Shown here: one piece after another, positions 9,201-17,300 of the stretch
Layout of the letters: each line of letters begins with the position of its first letter
Numbering within the stretch: position 1 is the first letter of the stretch
Source: an uncultured Saprospiraceae bacterium
GTDB lineage: Bacteria > Bacteroidota > Bacteroidia > Chitinophagales > Saprospiraceae
Direction of reading: 5' to 3'
NCBI GenBank assembly: GCA_937959115.1
Contig: CALGAW010000046.1
Coordinates: forward strand, 1-40,382
Length of the DNA stretch: 40,382 bases
Made by a program: the position numbers and the translations under genes
The notes under the pieces: generated by a model
Seen by the model: only the letters and a program-made list of their open reading frames with translations
The model's database searches: none
Told to the model about the DNA's origin: nothing

Positions 9201-12200
9201 ACTGTAGCGCTACCATCACTTAAGCCATTACATGAAACATTGGAATTAGCTGTTGTAGAGGCAACAAGGAGCGAAGGCTCGGAAATTGTTACCGTTGCCA
9301 CGGAAAGACATGCATTGCTATCGGTAACCGTAAGAACGTTCAATCCACCAGAAAGGCCAGTTGCTGTAGAATTTGTTTGCCCAGAACCCCATTGGTAAGA
9401 ATAAGGAGGCGTTCCACCTGTTGCAGAAGCGATGGCAACCCCATCACTTAAGCCATTACAGGAATTAGGCATGTATTCAGCCGCAGAGGCCGTTAATCCG
9501 GAGGCTTGGGTAATAATCACAAAAGAGGAAGCAGAGCAACCGTTATTGTCTGTAACCGTCACAGTGTGTATTCCAGCTGCTAAAGCTGTTGCTAAAGGGC
9601 CGTTCTCGCCCGAATCCCATTGGTAGGTGTAAGGCAGCGTTCCTCCAGTAACTGTTGTTGTAGCACTTCCATTTCCTCCATTACATAATGCAGGTGAAAC
9701 TTCTACAGCATTTACTATCATTGCCGCATTCTCTGTGATTAGGATGGAAGAAGTTACTGAACAACCGTTATTATCTGTAATGGTAACGAGATGTGTGCCA
9801 GCATTTAATCCTGTAGTAGTAGAAACGCTTTGGCCAGAATCCCATTGGTAGGTGTAAGGCGTTGTCCCTCCAGTAGCTGTAACCGTTGCGCCACCATCAC
9901 TTAAGCCAATACAACTTACATTTGCATCAACATTCGTTGAAACAGATAGAAGAGCAGATTCCATGATTACAACACTTGTAGTATCCGAACAACCATTGTT
10001 ATCCGTTACAGTTAGCGTATACGTTCCTGCAGATAGATTCATCAGATTTGAAACTACTTCACCATTCGACCATTGATAGTTGTAGGGTAACGTTCCTCCA
10101 ATTGTAGTGGAAGTAGCAGAACCATCATTCGCCCCATTGCAACTAGCATTTGTACTTTGAGAGATCGAAGTAGATAGTTCTAAAGGTTGAGAAACAATTA
10201 TGCTATCAATAGTGACACAGTTATTGTTGTCCGTTATGGTAACGAAATGTGTGCCTCCAGACAAGTTTGAAACGGTTGTTCCAGTTGTCCCATTACTCCA
10301 AGTAAAACTATAGGGTGTGGTACCTCCAGTGGCAGAGACAACTGAAGTTCCTGTACTATCCCCATAGCATGCTATGGTGCCACCTGCAGAGGCACTTGTC
10401 ATAAGAGCAGTAGGCTCCGAAATGATAGAAGAAAATGTCTCACTACAAGTATTAACATCACTTACAGTGACAATGTATGTTCCGGCTGTTAATCCAGAAA
10501 GGGTTTGGTTTGTTGCTCCTGTCGTCCATTCGTATTGATAAGGAGGTAATCCGCCACTACCAATAATCGTAATTGAACCATCTGATCCGTTATTGCAGAG
10601 CGCGTTACTATTAACGATCGTGTTAAAGTAAAACGGTACTAGCGTCGCCACATTTAAAGCAGCAGACCCGTATCCTGTTTGAGCATTGATTGCGCTGCAA
10701 AATGAGGCACCGCACGAAATCTGTGTTAATGTTGAATAATTTTCGACTATGACAGAATCTCCAGGGGTAAAAATTGACATATCGGCAATCACATCAAAAC
10801 TGTAATCGATAATATCACCAGAATTCATACCTGTTGGAATCGTAAAGACGACGACTTCCTGATTGTTAATCGTTGTTACATACCATGTTGGACAGAATAT
10901 TCCAGGACCTGAAGTACAGGAATAGGATGATTGATCCATACTTGTTCCAGCTGGCAAATATAAGAAGGACGTATCTGATCCCGTGGTGCTTCCTCCTGTT
11001 ATAAATAATTGAACGTCAATACTCGAAGAGGAACTACATGTTGAGTCAATGCTTGTGTTGATGCCGACTATTGCCTCATACAAGTTCGCCGCTTGAGGTA
11101 TTTCAAGGTTATCTGATATCAGTATCATTTGGTTTCCAATGGCCGCAACTCCGCAAGGTTGTTGGCCGCCTATTTCGAATTGAAGGGTAGAACCAGAAAC
11201 AAAATTACAATCTGTCATTACCTCAACAAGGATGTTTACAATTCTATCTTCAGGAACGGTTGAAGTAAACGTTCCATTAATCCCTCCATTAGCTGCAATT
11301 GTGCTATGATTGTTTAAATCATACAATAAGGTGTCCAAAGACATACCTGGTGTAATCGGTTCAATATTTCCTGAGCCTGAAGGATATTCAAAATTGACTG
11401 AATTAACGTTGACTCCTGGAGCATTGGATAAGATGATATTAAAATATGGATCTACAATATTTGCTATTTGAGCACTATTAATTTCTAATTCATATGTTAG
11501 CGGTGAACAAAGGTTTATAATGTTGGGTTGATTAATAATACTTAATTGAATTTGAGATGGTTGCGGATTCAGCGTTAGTGTTTCTGTTCGATAACAAGTA
11601 GGATCATCTACAGCCAAACTATCGGGGTAGGATTGACAATCCCAATTATGATTAACATCAATAGTTTGTGCACCACAATCAGTATATACGGCTGTGAGTT
11701 CAATTGTTTTACATTCTGTTCGGTTTAAAGTACCCAATTCAGCGTATATTCCACTTGAGGTATAGGCAAAGGTTAACGGGGTGTTTCCTCCACCGGTGAT
11801 ATCAGATATACTCGTTATTTGAAGATTAGGATTGTCTTCTATATTCAACCAATTGAACAATATATCAACAGCAGATAACGTGTTACATAAGTCAATATTC
11901 CATGAAGCCGTTTGTTGGACGCCGTTTAGAATAGGATTTTGAGCCTGTAAGGAAAAAGTAGGAGATTCAAATGTAATCGGATTGGCTGTGTTTGTTCTGA
12001 CTCTAAAAAAATGCAAAGAGGTATCAGGATGATAGAAGAACTCTGTAACGTGCCATTCATAATCAAAAGTAGACGTAGGTGCTGTTTGACAAGTTCCAAT
12101 CATTCCAATGTCAATTGTACCCCAGTTTGTAGAAACTTTATCAATATCACCCCAACCTGTAGGAGGCTTTACCCAAATATCATTTCCATCCACACGAAAG

Positions 12201-15106
12201 GTATTAATATTGGTAAGACTTTGTATATCATTTTCAATATCCACTCTTCCTGTAAATCGCATGGTTGGCGGAATTGTAATTTTGAACGAATCCATTCTAT
12301 ATGGAGGACGATATTCATTCGGAAAATTGTCTCCACTGGCAGATACTTGACAGAATAGAAATGTGACCAACTCCTCTGAACAACCACTAAGAGATCTGGG
12401 AGTACTACTAGCACGAGTTCTAATCTTTTCGAACCATGCTCGATCATTGTAGGTGTCACAGCCGATTAAATTTCCCTGGGCATCCAATGTCGTATGTGTA
12501 CCTGAAAAACTGGTCATTTCATATTGAACCACATCTGTAAAGTCTTCAGCGACTTCAAAATAAGCAATTACCCTTACACTATCCCTAGAGTAAACTCCTG
12601 GAGTTGTTATATCGCCACCATACAAATAAGTTGGACTTACCTGTTCATTGTACGGACTTAAATCAAAAACAAGCTTATATAAATTTGGACCAATTGTGCT
12701 TGGTATTGGCAAGTTTGTAATTGGATATGCGTAAACTATACCAGAAGATTCATCGTAGATCTCAATCTCTCCTCGAAGCAATTGTATTTGATCAATTCCA
12801 CTTGCAGTGTTTTCATAGAGGATTTCAAAATACAAATCAGTCAGAGCGGTATCCAAGATAACGCTGTTACTAGTTACTTTCATTGTATCAAATGGATAGT
12901 AGTAATCTAAATTAAAGTTATCACTGTTGTCTAGCAAAACTGGTGTTGTCATTGTTGGATCTGTCCATCCTCCAGTTGTTCTAACAGCATCAAAGTCCAC
13001 TGTCCTTGGACCAACACACGGAACTGGACAATGCGCTTCAAGATTTAAGGTCATACAATGAATATCCTCAGACCAACAGGAGTTCCCAGCATTATCAAGA
13101 CATTCATAGGTAGATGTAACAGTAATTTGGATTGAATTTGATGCTGGGCAATTCAATTGTAGTTCAAAGGGGAAATTGGAGTATACGTGATAATCAATTG
13201 TATAAATAACCTGATTTCCTATCTGAACAATTGATGGGTTCAAACCTGCGTGCGCTGGATTTGTTGTTGCAGTTGGTGACAAGGAGACTCCTGTAGGCAG
13301 ATCAAGTGTAACGGTCCAACTGGAAAAGCTACTAGCCGAGGCCGGTTCTCCGTTACAAAGTGGAGAATTTAAACTTCCACCTTTCCCGCCAAACTCAGGC
13401 CAAAATTCCATAAGGAAAACATCCCCATCATTAACATCCAAAGGCCCGTCGAATGTAGTACCTTGGGTATTACTTCTAATGATGTTAGAATAATTTAAGT
13501 CAACTCTGTTTGGAGTAAGAAGATCCCCACATTGGTTTTCATAACTTACATCAAAATAAAGACGTTCCCATCCGAGGTAACCAAATTCTGAACTTCCGCA
13601 AGCGACGGACACTGGCTCCAACCAAAACTGAAAACTTACTACAAGGGTATCTCCAGTCTGGAGGTCGTCATAAAACCCATCTCCATCAATGTCATCTAGC
13701 CCTCCCGGACCATCAGGGTCAGTGGAATAGGAATTAGGAGCAATAAAGGAAACGGGGCCTCGATTTGGTAGACTAGGATTGATGAGCATTGAGTCTTGCA
13801 CGGCGAATCCGTTTAATTTGAAATTACCCCAATTTCTGGTCATGTTGAATTCTCCTCCCCAAGTGGTTTGATTGTAAGGGGTAGAAATCATGGTAGAATT
13901 GATCCCTAGTCCAAGAATAATGGCCAAATCTTTTGCAACTGCACCTCCTGGAGGATTCGTCTGAATTCCTTCGTTTGTAATTTGAACAACGTAGGTAACG
14001 GAATCGCACAGCTCTGGTCGCGGTCGTTGGAGAGCGACAACCTTAACATCTGGTATTCCATTCGATGCATTCACAACACCTTCCTGTTCAACTGCCTCTT
14101 GGCATTTCTCCCCATTACATCCCCAATTAGCGTTATGAAAACTTGAGCTATTATCACATCCTCCTAAGGTAAATGTCTCTTCAAATTGTATTTCTTCTCC
14201 ATTTTCAAAGCAGCTATCACCATCTCCAACTGCAGTAAAGGGAGCCATTGACATATCAATCAAGTAAAACAGTGTATCTGCTGTCCCCGTTTGATTTGGA
14301 GCAGTACTGTTGGGTGTGAGCGGTATTCCATTATAAGAAAGTGCGTAGTTAAGTAAGTCTGTTCCAGCTACTACAAAGTATTCAACTATTTCTAGGCAGC
14401 CTAATCCTCCTTGTCTTACCAGAATGTCTCTTGTCTCCGTGTTTCCTAGCGTTGATAGAATGGGGGTAATTGGCAGAATACTTAGAATTCCATAGTTGAC
14501 TGAATACGGATTAATTGCAGGGTCTGTATCAGAATCTGTCATTGGGACACCGTTATTATCATAGCTAATGTAGATTTCATCCTTAAAAATTCCTGAATTC
14601 AAACTATGATCTACAGCAGTACAAGTACCGACACGACCTATTGTAAAAACAATTAAATCCCCTGTGTTCCAGGTACTTCCATTTGTAATTTCAAAAACAG
14701 GATTTGACAAGTCAGTAATGTTGACTGGAGCTATTGTGTAACCTATTGGACCAGAGGTAATAACAGCGCTTCCTGCAGCATAGATTACGCCAGGAGGTAG
14801 ACCAAAAGTAATTTCCAAATTTCCTTGCCCTATATCCTTGGCAAGAACGGATGTTTCTGCTGTGTAAATATCGTTGCAAACATCTATTTCACTTGGGAGA
14901 TAGTCTATTCTAAATTGAGCATTATCAATCTGTGCATTGGCTGAAAAAAAAGATAAGAATAGAAATGGGTATAACAGTTTAATCCCTAAAAAGCGAGATT
15001 GTCTAGTGAAGAACTTTGCAAAACAACCTATAAATAACCAATGTAGACAAACGATAAGGCATATGTTTCGCACCGTTTCCAAGCCTATGATAAGCTTATG
15101 TTGCAT
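6245..15106 (-). CDS. Giant secreted protein with SprB repeats and T9SS type B (CHU_C) sorting domain
   Basis: A 2953-residue protein. The C-terminal 87 residues (about 2866-2953) match the gliding motility-associated / T9SS type B sorting domain: FPEVITPNNDGVND, then NRWGDVVFE, YNNDWSGT, LLPQGTYYYYVELD. Residues about 1490-2720 hold about 16 SprB-like domains, each about 70-78 residues with a Cys near the start, GGTxPYxYxW, LxAGxYxVTVTDxNGC; they diverge toward the C terminus. Residues about 60-1490 are a long Cys-containing region resembling DUF11-type adhesin modules, which I cannot assign firmly. The signal peptide core (LLYPFLFLSFFSANAQ) ends near residue 59, so the ATG used here leaves an unusually long leader with another hydrophobic stretch at 10-28; no internal Met offers a better start. 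Predicted cell-surface adhesin or gliding-related filament. Confidence 0.9.
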   Translation of the reverse strand: MQHKLIIGLETVRNICLIVCLHWLFIGCFAKFFTRQSRFLGIKLLYPFLFLSFFSANAQIDNAQFRIDYLPSEIDVCNDIYTAETSVLAKDIGQGNLEITFGLPPGVIYAAGSAVITSGPIGYTIAPVNITDLSNPVFEITNGSTWNTGDLIVFTIGRVGTCTAVDHSLNSGIFKDEIYISYDNNGVPMTDSDTDPAINPYSVNYGILSILPITPILSTLGNTETRDILVRQGGLGCLEIVEYFVVAGTDLLNYALSYNGIPLTPNSTAPNQTGTADTLFYLIDMSMAPFTAVGDGDSCFENGEEIQFEETFTLGGCDNSSSFHNANWGCNGEKCQEAVEQEGVVNASNGIPDVKVVALQRPRPELCDSVTYVVQITNEGIQTNPPGGAVAKDLAIILGLGINSTMISTPYNQTTWGGEFNMTRNWGNFKLNGFAVQDSMLINPSLPNRGPVSFIAPNSYSTDPDGPGGLDDIDGDGFYDDLQTGDTLVVSFQFWLEPVSVACGSSEFGYLGWERLYFDVSYENQCGDLLTPNRVDLNYSNIIRSNTQGTTFDGPLDVNDGDVFLMEFWPEFGGKGGSLNSPLCNGEPASASSFSSWTVTLDLPTGVSLSPTATTNPAHAGLNPSIVQIGNQVIYTIDYHVYSNFPFELQLNCPASNSIQITVTSTYECLDNAGNSCWSEDIHCMTLNLEAHCPVPCVGPRTVDFDAVRTTGGWTDPTMTTPVLLDNSDNFNLDYYYPFDTMKVTSNSVILDTALTDLYFEILYENTASGIDQIQLLRGEIEIYDESSGIVYAYPITNLPIPSTIGPNLYKLVFDLSPYNEQVSPTYLYGGDITTPGVYSRDSVRVIAYFEVAEDFTDVVQYEMTSFSGTHTTLDAQGNLIGCDTYNDRAWFEKIRTRASSTPRSLSGCSEELVTFLFCQVSASGDNFPNEYRPPYRMDSFKITIPPTMRFTGRVDIENDIQSLTNINTFRVDGNDIWVKPPTGWGDIDKVSTNWGTIDIGMIGTCQTAPTSTFDYEWHVTEFFYHPDTSLHFFRVRTNTANPITFESPTFSLQAQNPILNGVQQTASWNIDLCNTLSAVDILFNWLNIEDNPNLQITSISDITGGGNTPLTFAYTSSGIYAELGTLNRTECKTIELTAVYTDCGAQTIDVNHNWDCQSYPDSLAVDDPTCYRTETLTLNPQPSQIQLSIINQPNIINLCSPLTYELEINSAQIANIVDPYFNIILSNAPGVNVNSVNFEYPSGSGNIEPITPGMSLDTLLYDLNNHSTIAANGGINGTFTSTVPEDRIVNILVEVMTDCNFVSGSTLQFEIGGQQPCGVAAIGNQMILISDNLEIPQAANLYEAIVGINTSIDSTCSSSSSIDVQLFITGGSTTGSDTSFLYLPAGTSMDQSSYSCTSGPGIFCPTWYVTTINNQEVVVFTIPTGMNSGDIIDYSFDVIADMSIFTPGDSVIVENYSTLTQISCGASFCSAINAQTGYGSAALNVATLVPFYFNTIVNSNALCNNGSDGSITIIGSGGLPPYQYEWTTGATNQTLSGLTAGTYIVTVSDVNTCSETFSSIISEPTALMTSASAGGTIACYGDSTGTSVVSATGGTTPYSFTWSNGTTGTTVSNLSGGTHFVTITDNNNCVTIDSIIVSQPLELSTSISQSTNASCNGANDGSATSTTIGGTLPYNYQWSNGEVVSNLMNLSAGTYTLTVTDNNGCSDTTSVVIMESALLSVSTNVDANVSCIGLSDGGATVTATGGTTPYTYQWDSGQSVSTTTGLNAGTHLVTITDNNGCSVTSSILITENAAMIVNAVEVSPALCNGGNGSATTTVTGGTLPYTYQWDSGENGPLATALAAGIHTVTVTDNNGCSASSFVIITQASGLTASAAEYMPNSCNGLSDGVAIASATGGTPPYSYQWGSGQTNSTATGLSGGLNVLTVTDSNACLSVATVTISEPSLLVASTTANSNVSCNGLSDGSATVTVTGGTTPYVYQWTNGSILATTNNLNAGIHFVTITDNNGCTTINNINITAPSLVNVTPVITNTTCGSCNGAATISVSGGTMPYSYAWNNGQTGTTVSSLCVGNYTVSVMDAIGCETTRSISIQNISGPSIINVVNAPTNCSGGTGSLDINIIGGTPPIQFSIDGGLNYQPDSLFTGLSSGIYTIQVLDLNNCLTTAVDTVQSLLPPTIDSVHFVDAICGDPNGFIQIFTTGGTLPIQYSINNGGTLQPLDTFGGLGQGVYQVFVQDAAGCVSTWAADSIRQQEGPEFAFLQGVTKSNCGRADGQIKVIYNQTKGTQPFEFNINGGAWQSSDTFPNLLAGIYTLGIKDANGCDTFKYNVVLADEPGPSLTSNNIQPTCGMLNGVIHLLPTGANYEYSRNYGTPTTNPVFNNIGAGQHIFVIEDIDTGCRDTLVVNLTDIPGPDITGFSAANPTCGQQNGVISIAISSGTAPYQYSINNGALQGSNLFVGLSANTYSIIVEDGNGCLDTSQLITLVDSGAPWIDSLTVGNPSTCGIPSGSITIHASGGTGPLLYVLNGTNSITNTFSNLSSGQYTLAVFDSLGCTTDTTITLTNGPGITIDSVLIQASSCGLNNALLEILASGGQSPYEYSILGGIGFDTTNLFPALYAGTYAIVVKDDSGCLDSTVVMITDLTPNVDSISSIPSDCDVDNGSLTAYVSNGLAPYSYLWATIPVQTNTSATSLQAGAYDVTVTDDNGCTVTSTGIVADPPVQNIAESNHVVCGTPYVILGSDYVGQSFVWSTSETTNTISVNQPGEYIVTVTDFYNCLFIDTIEIIQIPFNPQISNDTTIVIGDEAFLEASGGNSYTWWPASDLSCTSCPDPIALPTDTTEYFVAIDISTGCLDTLSVIVHTVESLDETVVFPEVITPNNDGVNDAWIIENIDLFPFNRVFVVNRWGDVVFEATPYNNDWSGTHKGKLLPQGTYYYYVELDVNQVDTRRGSISLIR
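7000..10640 (-). repeat. SprB-type repeat array, about 16 domains
   Basis: In-frame repeats of about 210-230 nt inside the giant protein gene. The first eight keep the classical SCNGxSDGS and YQWxxG signature; the later ones shift to CGxxNGxI, GxxPxxYSINxG and a D-x-CLDT ending. The array therefore has two sub-families joined head to tail. Confidence 0.82.
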
Positions 15107-15805
15107 TCAATTAACTTTAGGTTTAACATCATGCTTTCAAAATACGATAATGCCTTCGAATCAAATTGCCTATTATTTTGCAAAACACTATTTTGCAATT
15201 CGCAACAAACACGATTTTCTAACCTAATTTAATTATAAATTCATGTTTAAATTATAGCCTCCTTGGTTGAGGTGTCTAATAATTTAACTTGTGCCATCCA
15301 TATTGATTGGTCCTTCTAGAAATTAATTCACCATGAATTACCATTAACGCAATTGGTACTTATTCAGTTATTTACAGTTTATGGTGAAATATATTTGTAT
15401 ATCGAGATTCTAATAGACTTCAGCGGAAAGACGATTCATATTATTTTTGTTTTACTAATAAAATCGATTTTCATGTAATTTGTATTGGTATTAATCAAAA
15501 CGGGATTAATTTATGATCAATTGAAGACATTGCGGATTTTGCAAAACCAATAAGCCGTTCGATTTTTAACCAAATTTCGATCTTGATCTATAAAACCACT
15601 TTTCCCATTCCTTTTTACCTTGAAAAGGGGATCTATTTTTATAATTACTCTAAAATATGAGACCCCCGGAAACTTTTTTCCAGGGGTCGCAATCCAACTC
15701 ATCTAATAAAGAACATCTTTGTTGAATGATTAATGGTTAATGATCAATTTTCAATTATCATTCTATTCAGTTTTTACGTTTACATGTCATTAAACATTAT
15801 TTAAA
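15107..15805. other. Non-coding gap between the giant protein gene and ftsZ
   Basis: About 700 bases without a convincing gene. It holds the probable terminator downstream of ftsZ (15661-15688), a possible decayed WG-repeat fragment (15517-15702) and, 70-95 bases upstream of the giant protein's ATG, two direct copies of TATTTTGCAA (about 15174 and 15189). No perfect TAnnTTTG element was found in front of the giant gene. Confidence 0.6.
15661..15688 (-). terminator. Probable terminator of the dcw operon
   Basis: Arms 15661-15672 and 15677-15688 pair over 12 bp with a 4-nt loop. On the minus-strand RNA the only non-Watson-Crick pair is a G-U wobble, while on the plus strand it is a C-A mismatch, which favours use by ftsZ-sense RNA. 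A short T-rich tract follows on the minus strand (TCATATTTTAG). It lies about 120 nt after the ftsZ stop. Confidence 0.6.
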
Positions 15806-17236
15806 TTAATCAACGTTATCATGTAAAAAACTGTTATTGGTCTCGTCTATAGAGCTCTCGCCGTTCAGTGTCCACTTGCTCATGGTTGGCTCTGAGCTAG
15901 GCTGAACATTGTCTAACCGAACCTCTCGACGCAAATAAGCAGGTTGGTTCTCGAGTTCTATGATCGTAGCCGGGTTATTCAACTTCACAGTTGGCTTGAA
16001 GTCGGGATTCCGGTTGACAGAGTCAGGACGGTTCTCCTGACGCACCTCTGTCGGCTTTTCGTTGACATAAGGCTCCTCAATACTGTTGAACGTGAATGGA
16101 TCCTTCTTTGCAGGAGGCATTGGTTCAAATTCATAAACGACTGCCTTGTTGTCTACTGTTGGCTCTGTATCAATGTTGTCCATTGTGATCTCCTTGATCG
16201 GGTCACGGTTTAAATCATTGCTGTCAAGCGATACGCGTACTTTCTTTTGGCGCTCCTGTTCAATGATCTGCTCACGGCCTTCTTCAAAACCAGTAGCAAT
16301 CAGTGTTACGCTAATCGATTCGCCTAGTGACTCATCAAAACAGTTACCCCAGATAAGGTCGGTGCCTTGACCTGCTTCTTCTTGAACAAACTCTGTGATT
16401 TCAAAGATTTCGTCCATTGTGATCTCCTTTGTTCCTGAAGTAATGTTCAGCAGGATGTGTTGAGCACCACGGATATCATTATCCTCCAATAAGGGAGAAT
16501 TTAGCGCACTTTCAATGGCAATACGAGCTCGGTTGTCACCTTCTGCAAGGGAACTACCCATGATCGCAACACCACTGCCACGCATAACAGTATTCACATC
16601 CTCAAAATCCACGTTGATGTAACCAGGAACAGTGATAATCTCAGCAATTCCTTTTGCTGCAATCGTCAAAACATCATCTGCATTAGCGAATGCTTTCGAG
16701 ATCACAAGATTTCCGTGGATTTGACGTAGTTTGTCATTGGAAATCATGATTAAGGTATCCACGTTTTTCTTTAGCTCCTCAAGTCCTTCCATTGCCTGTT
16801 GCTTTCTACGTCGTCCTTCAAAGGTGAAGGGTAGGGTAACGATACCAACAGTCAGGATGTCCATCTCTTGCGCCGCCTTAGCGATCACAGGTGCAGCACC
16901 CGTTCCAGTACCACCGCCTAAGCCTGCAGTAATGAAGACCATCTTTGTTTGGTCACCTAGAAATTTCTTGATCTCATCAATGGATTCAATGCAAGCCTCC
17001 TTGCCAATATTAGGTTTAGAACCCGCTCCACGTCCTTCTGTTAGGCCAGGCCCAAGTTGAATTTTTGTGGTAACAGGACTTGTGTCCATTGCTTGATTAT
17101 CTGTGTTACAGATTGCAAAATCGACTCCGATGATGCCTTGATCAAACATGTGAGTTACTGCATTGCTTCCTCCGCCGCCGACTCCGACAACTTTAATTAT
17201 TGAAGCTTCATTATTTGTCATATCAAATTTAATCAT
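15806..17236 (-). CDS. ftsZ: Cell division GTPase FtsZ
   Basis: 476 residues. This tubulin homologue polymerises with GTP into the Z ring at midcell and recruits the divisome. Visible motifs are GGGGSNAV at residues 20-27, the tubulin signature GGGTGTG at 107-113 and the T7 loop NVDFEDV at 208-214 with Asp210 and Asp213, which complete the GTPase site of the next subunit. The globular core ends near residue 320. A long, Pro/Glu/Asn-rich linker follows, then a conserved-looking tail (PAYLRREVRLDNV and a final NNSFLHDNVD) that probably binds FtsA. Last gene of the dcw operon, 64 nt after ftsA, with a small hairpin in that gap. Longer than Escherichia coli FtsZ (383) because of the linker. Confidence 0.98.
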   Translation of the reverse strand: MIKFDMTNNEASIIKVVGVGGGGSNAVTHMFDQGIIGVDFAICNTDNQAMDTSPVTTKIQLGPGLTEGRGAGSKPNIGKEACIESIDEIKKFLGDQTKMVFITAGLGGGTGTGAAPVIAKAAQEMDILTVGIVTLPFTFEGRRRKQQAMEGLEELKKNVDTLIMISNDKLRQIHGNLVISKAFANADDVLTIAAKGIAEIITVPGYINVDFEDVNTVMRGSGVAIMGSSLAEGDNRARIAIESALNSPLLEDNDIRGAQHILLNITSGTKEITMDEIFEITEFVQEEAGQGTDLIWGNCFDESLGESISVTLIATGFEEGREQIIEQERQKKVRVSLDSNDLNRDPIKEITMDNIDTEPTVDNKAVVYEFEPMPPAKKDPFTFNSIEEPYVNEKPTEVRQENRPDSVNRNPDFKPTVKLNNPATIIELENQPAYLRREVRLDNVQPSSEPTMSKWTLNGESSIDETNNSFLHDNVD

Positions 17237-17300
17237 AATGGTTGTTCTTTAAAGCCGTATCCCTACGGTTATTTGATATTAAAGTTTGTTTATGAATGAA

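Noticed and set aside
12011-12459. Several overlapping frames of 80-115 codons inside the giant protein gene
   Set aside because: All lie within an intact 2953-codon gene and lack recognisable features.
14937-15227. Plus-strand frame of 96 codons over the 5' end of the giant gene
   Set aside because: Mostly antisense to the signal-peptide region, no domain or promoter.
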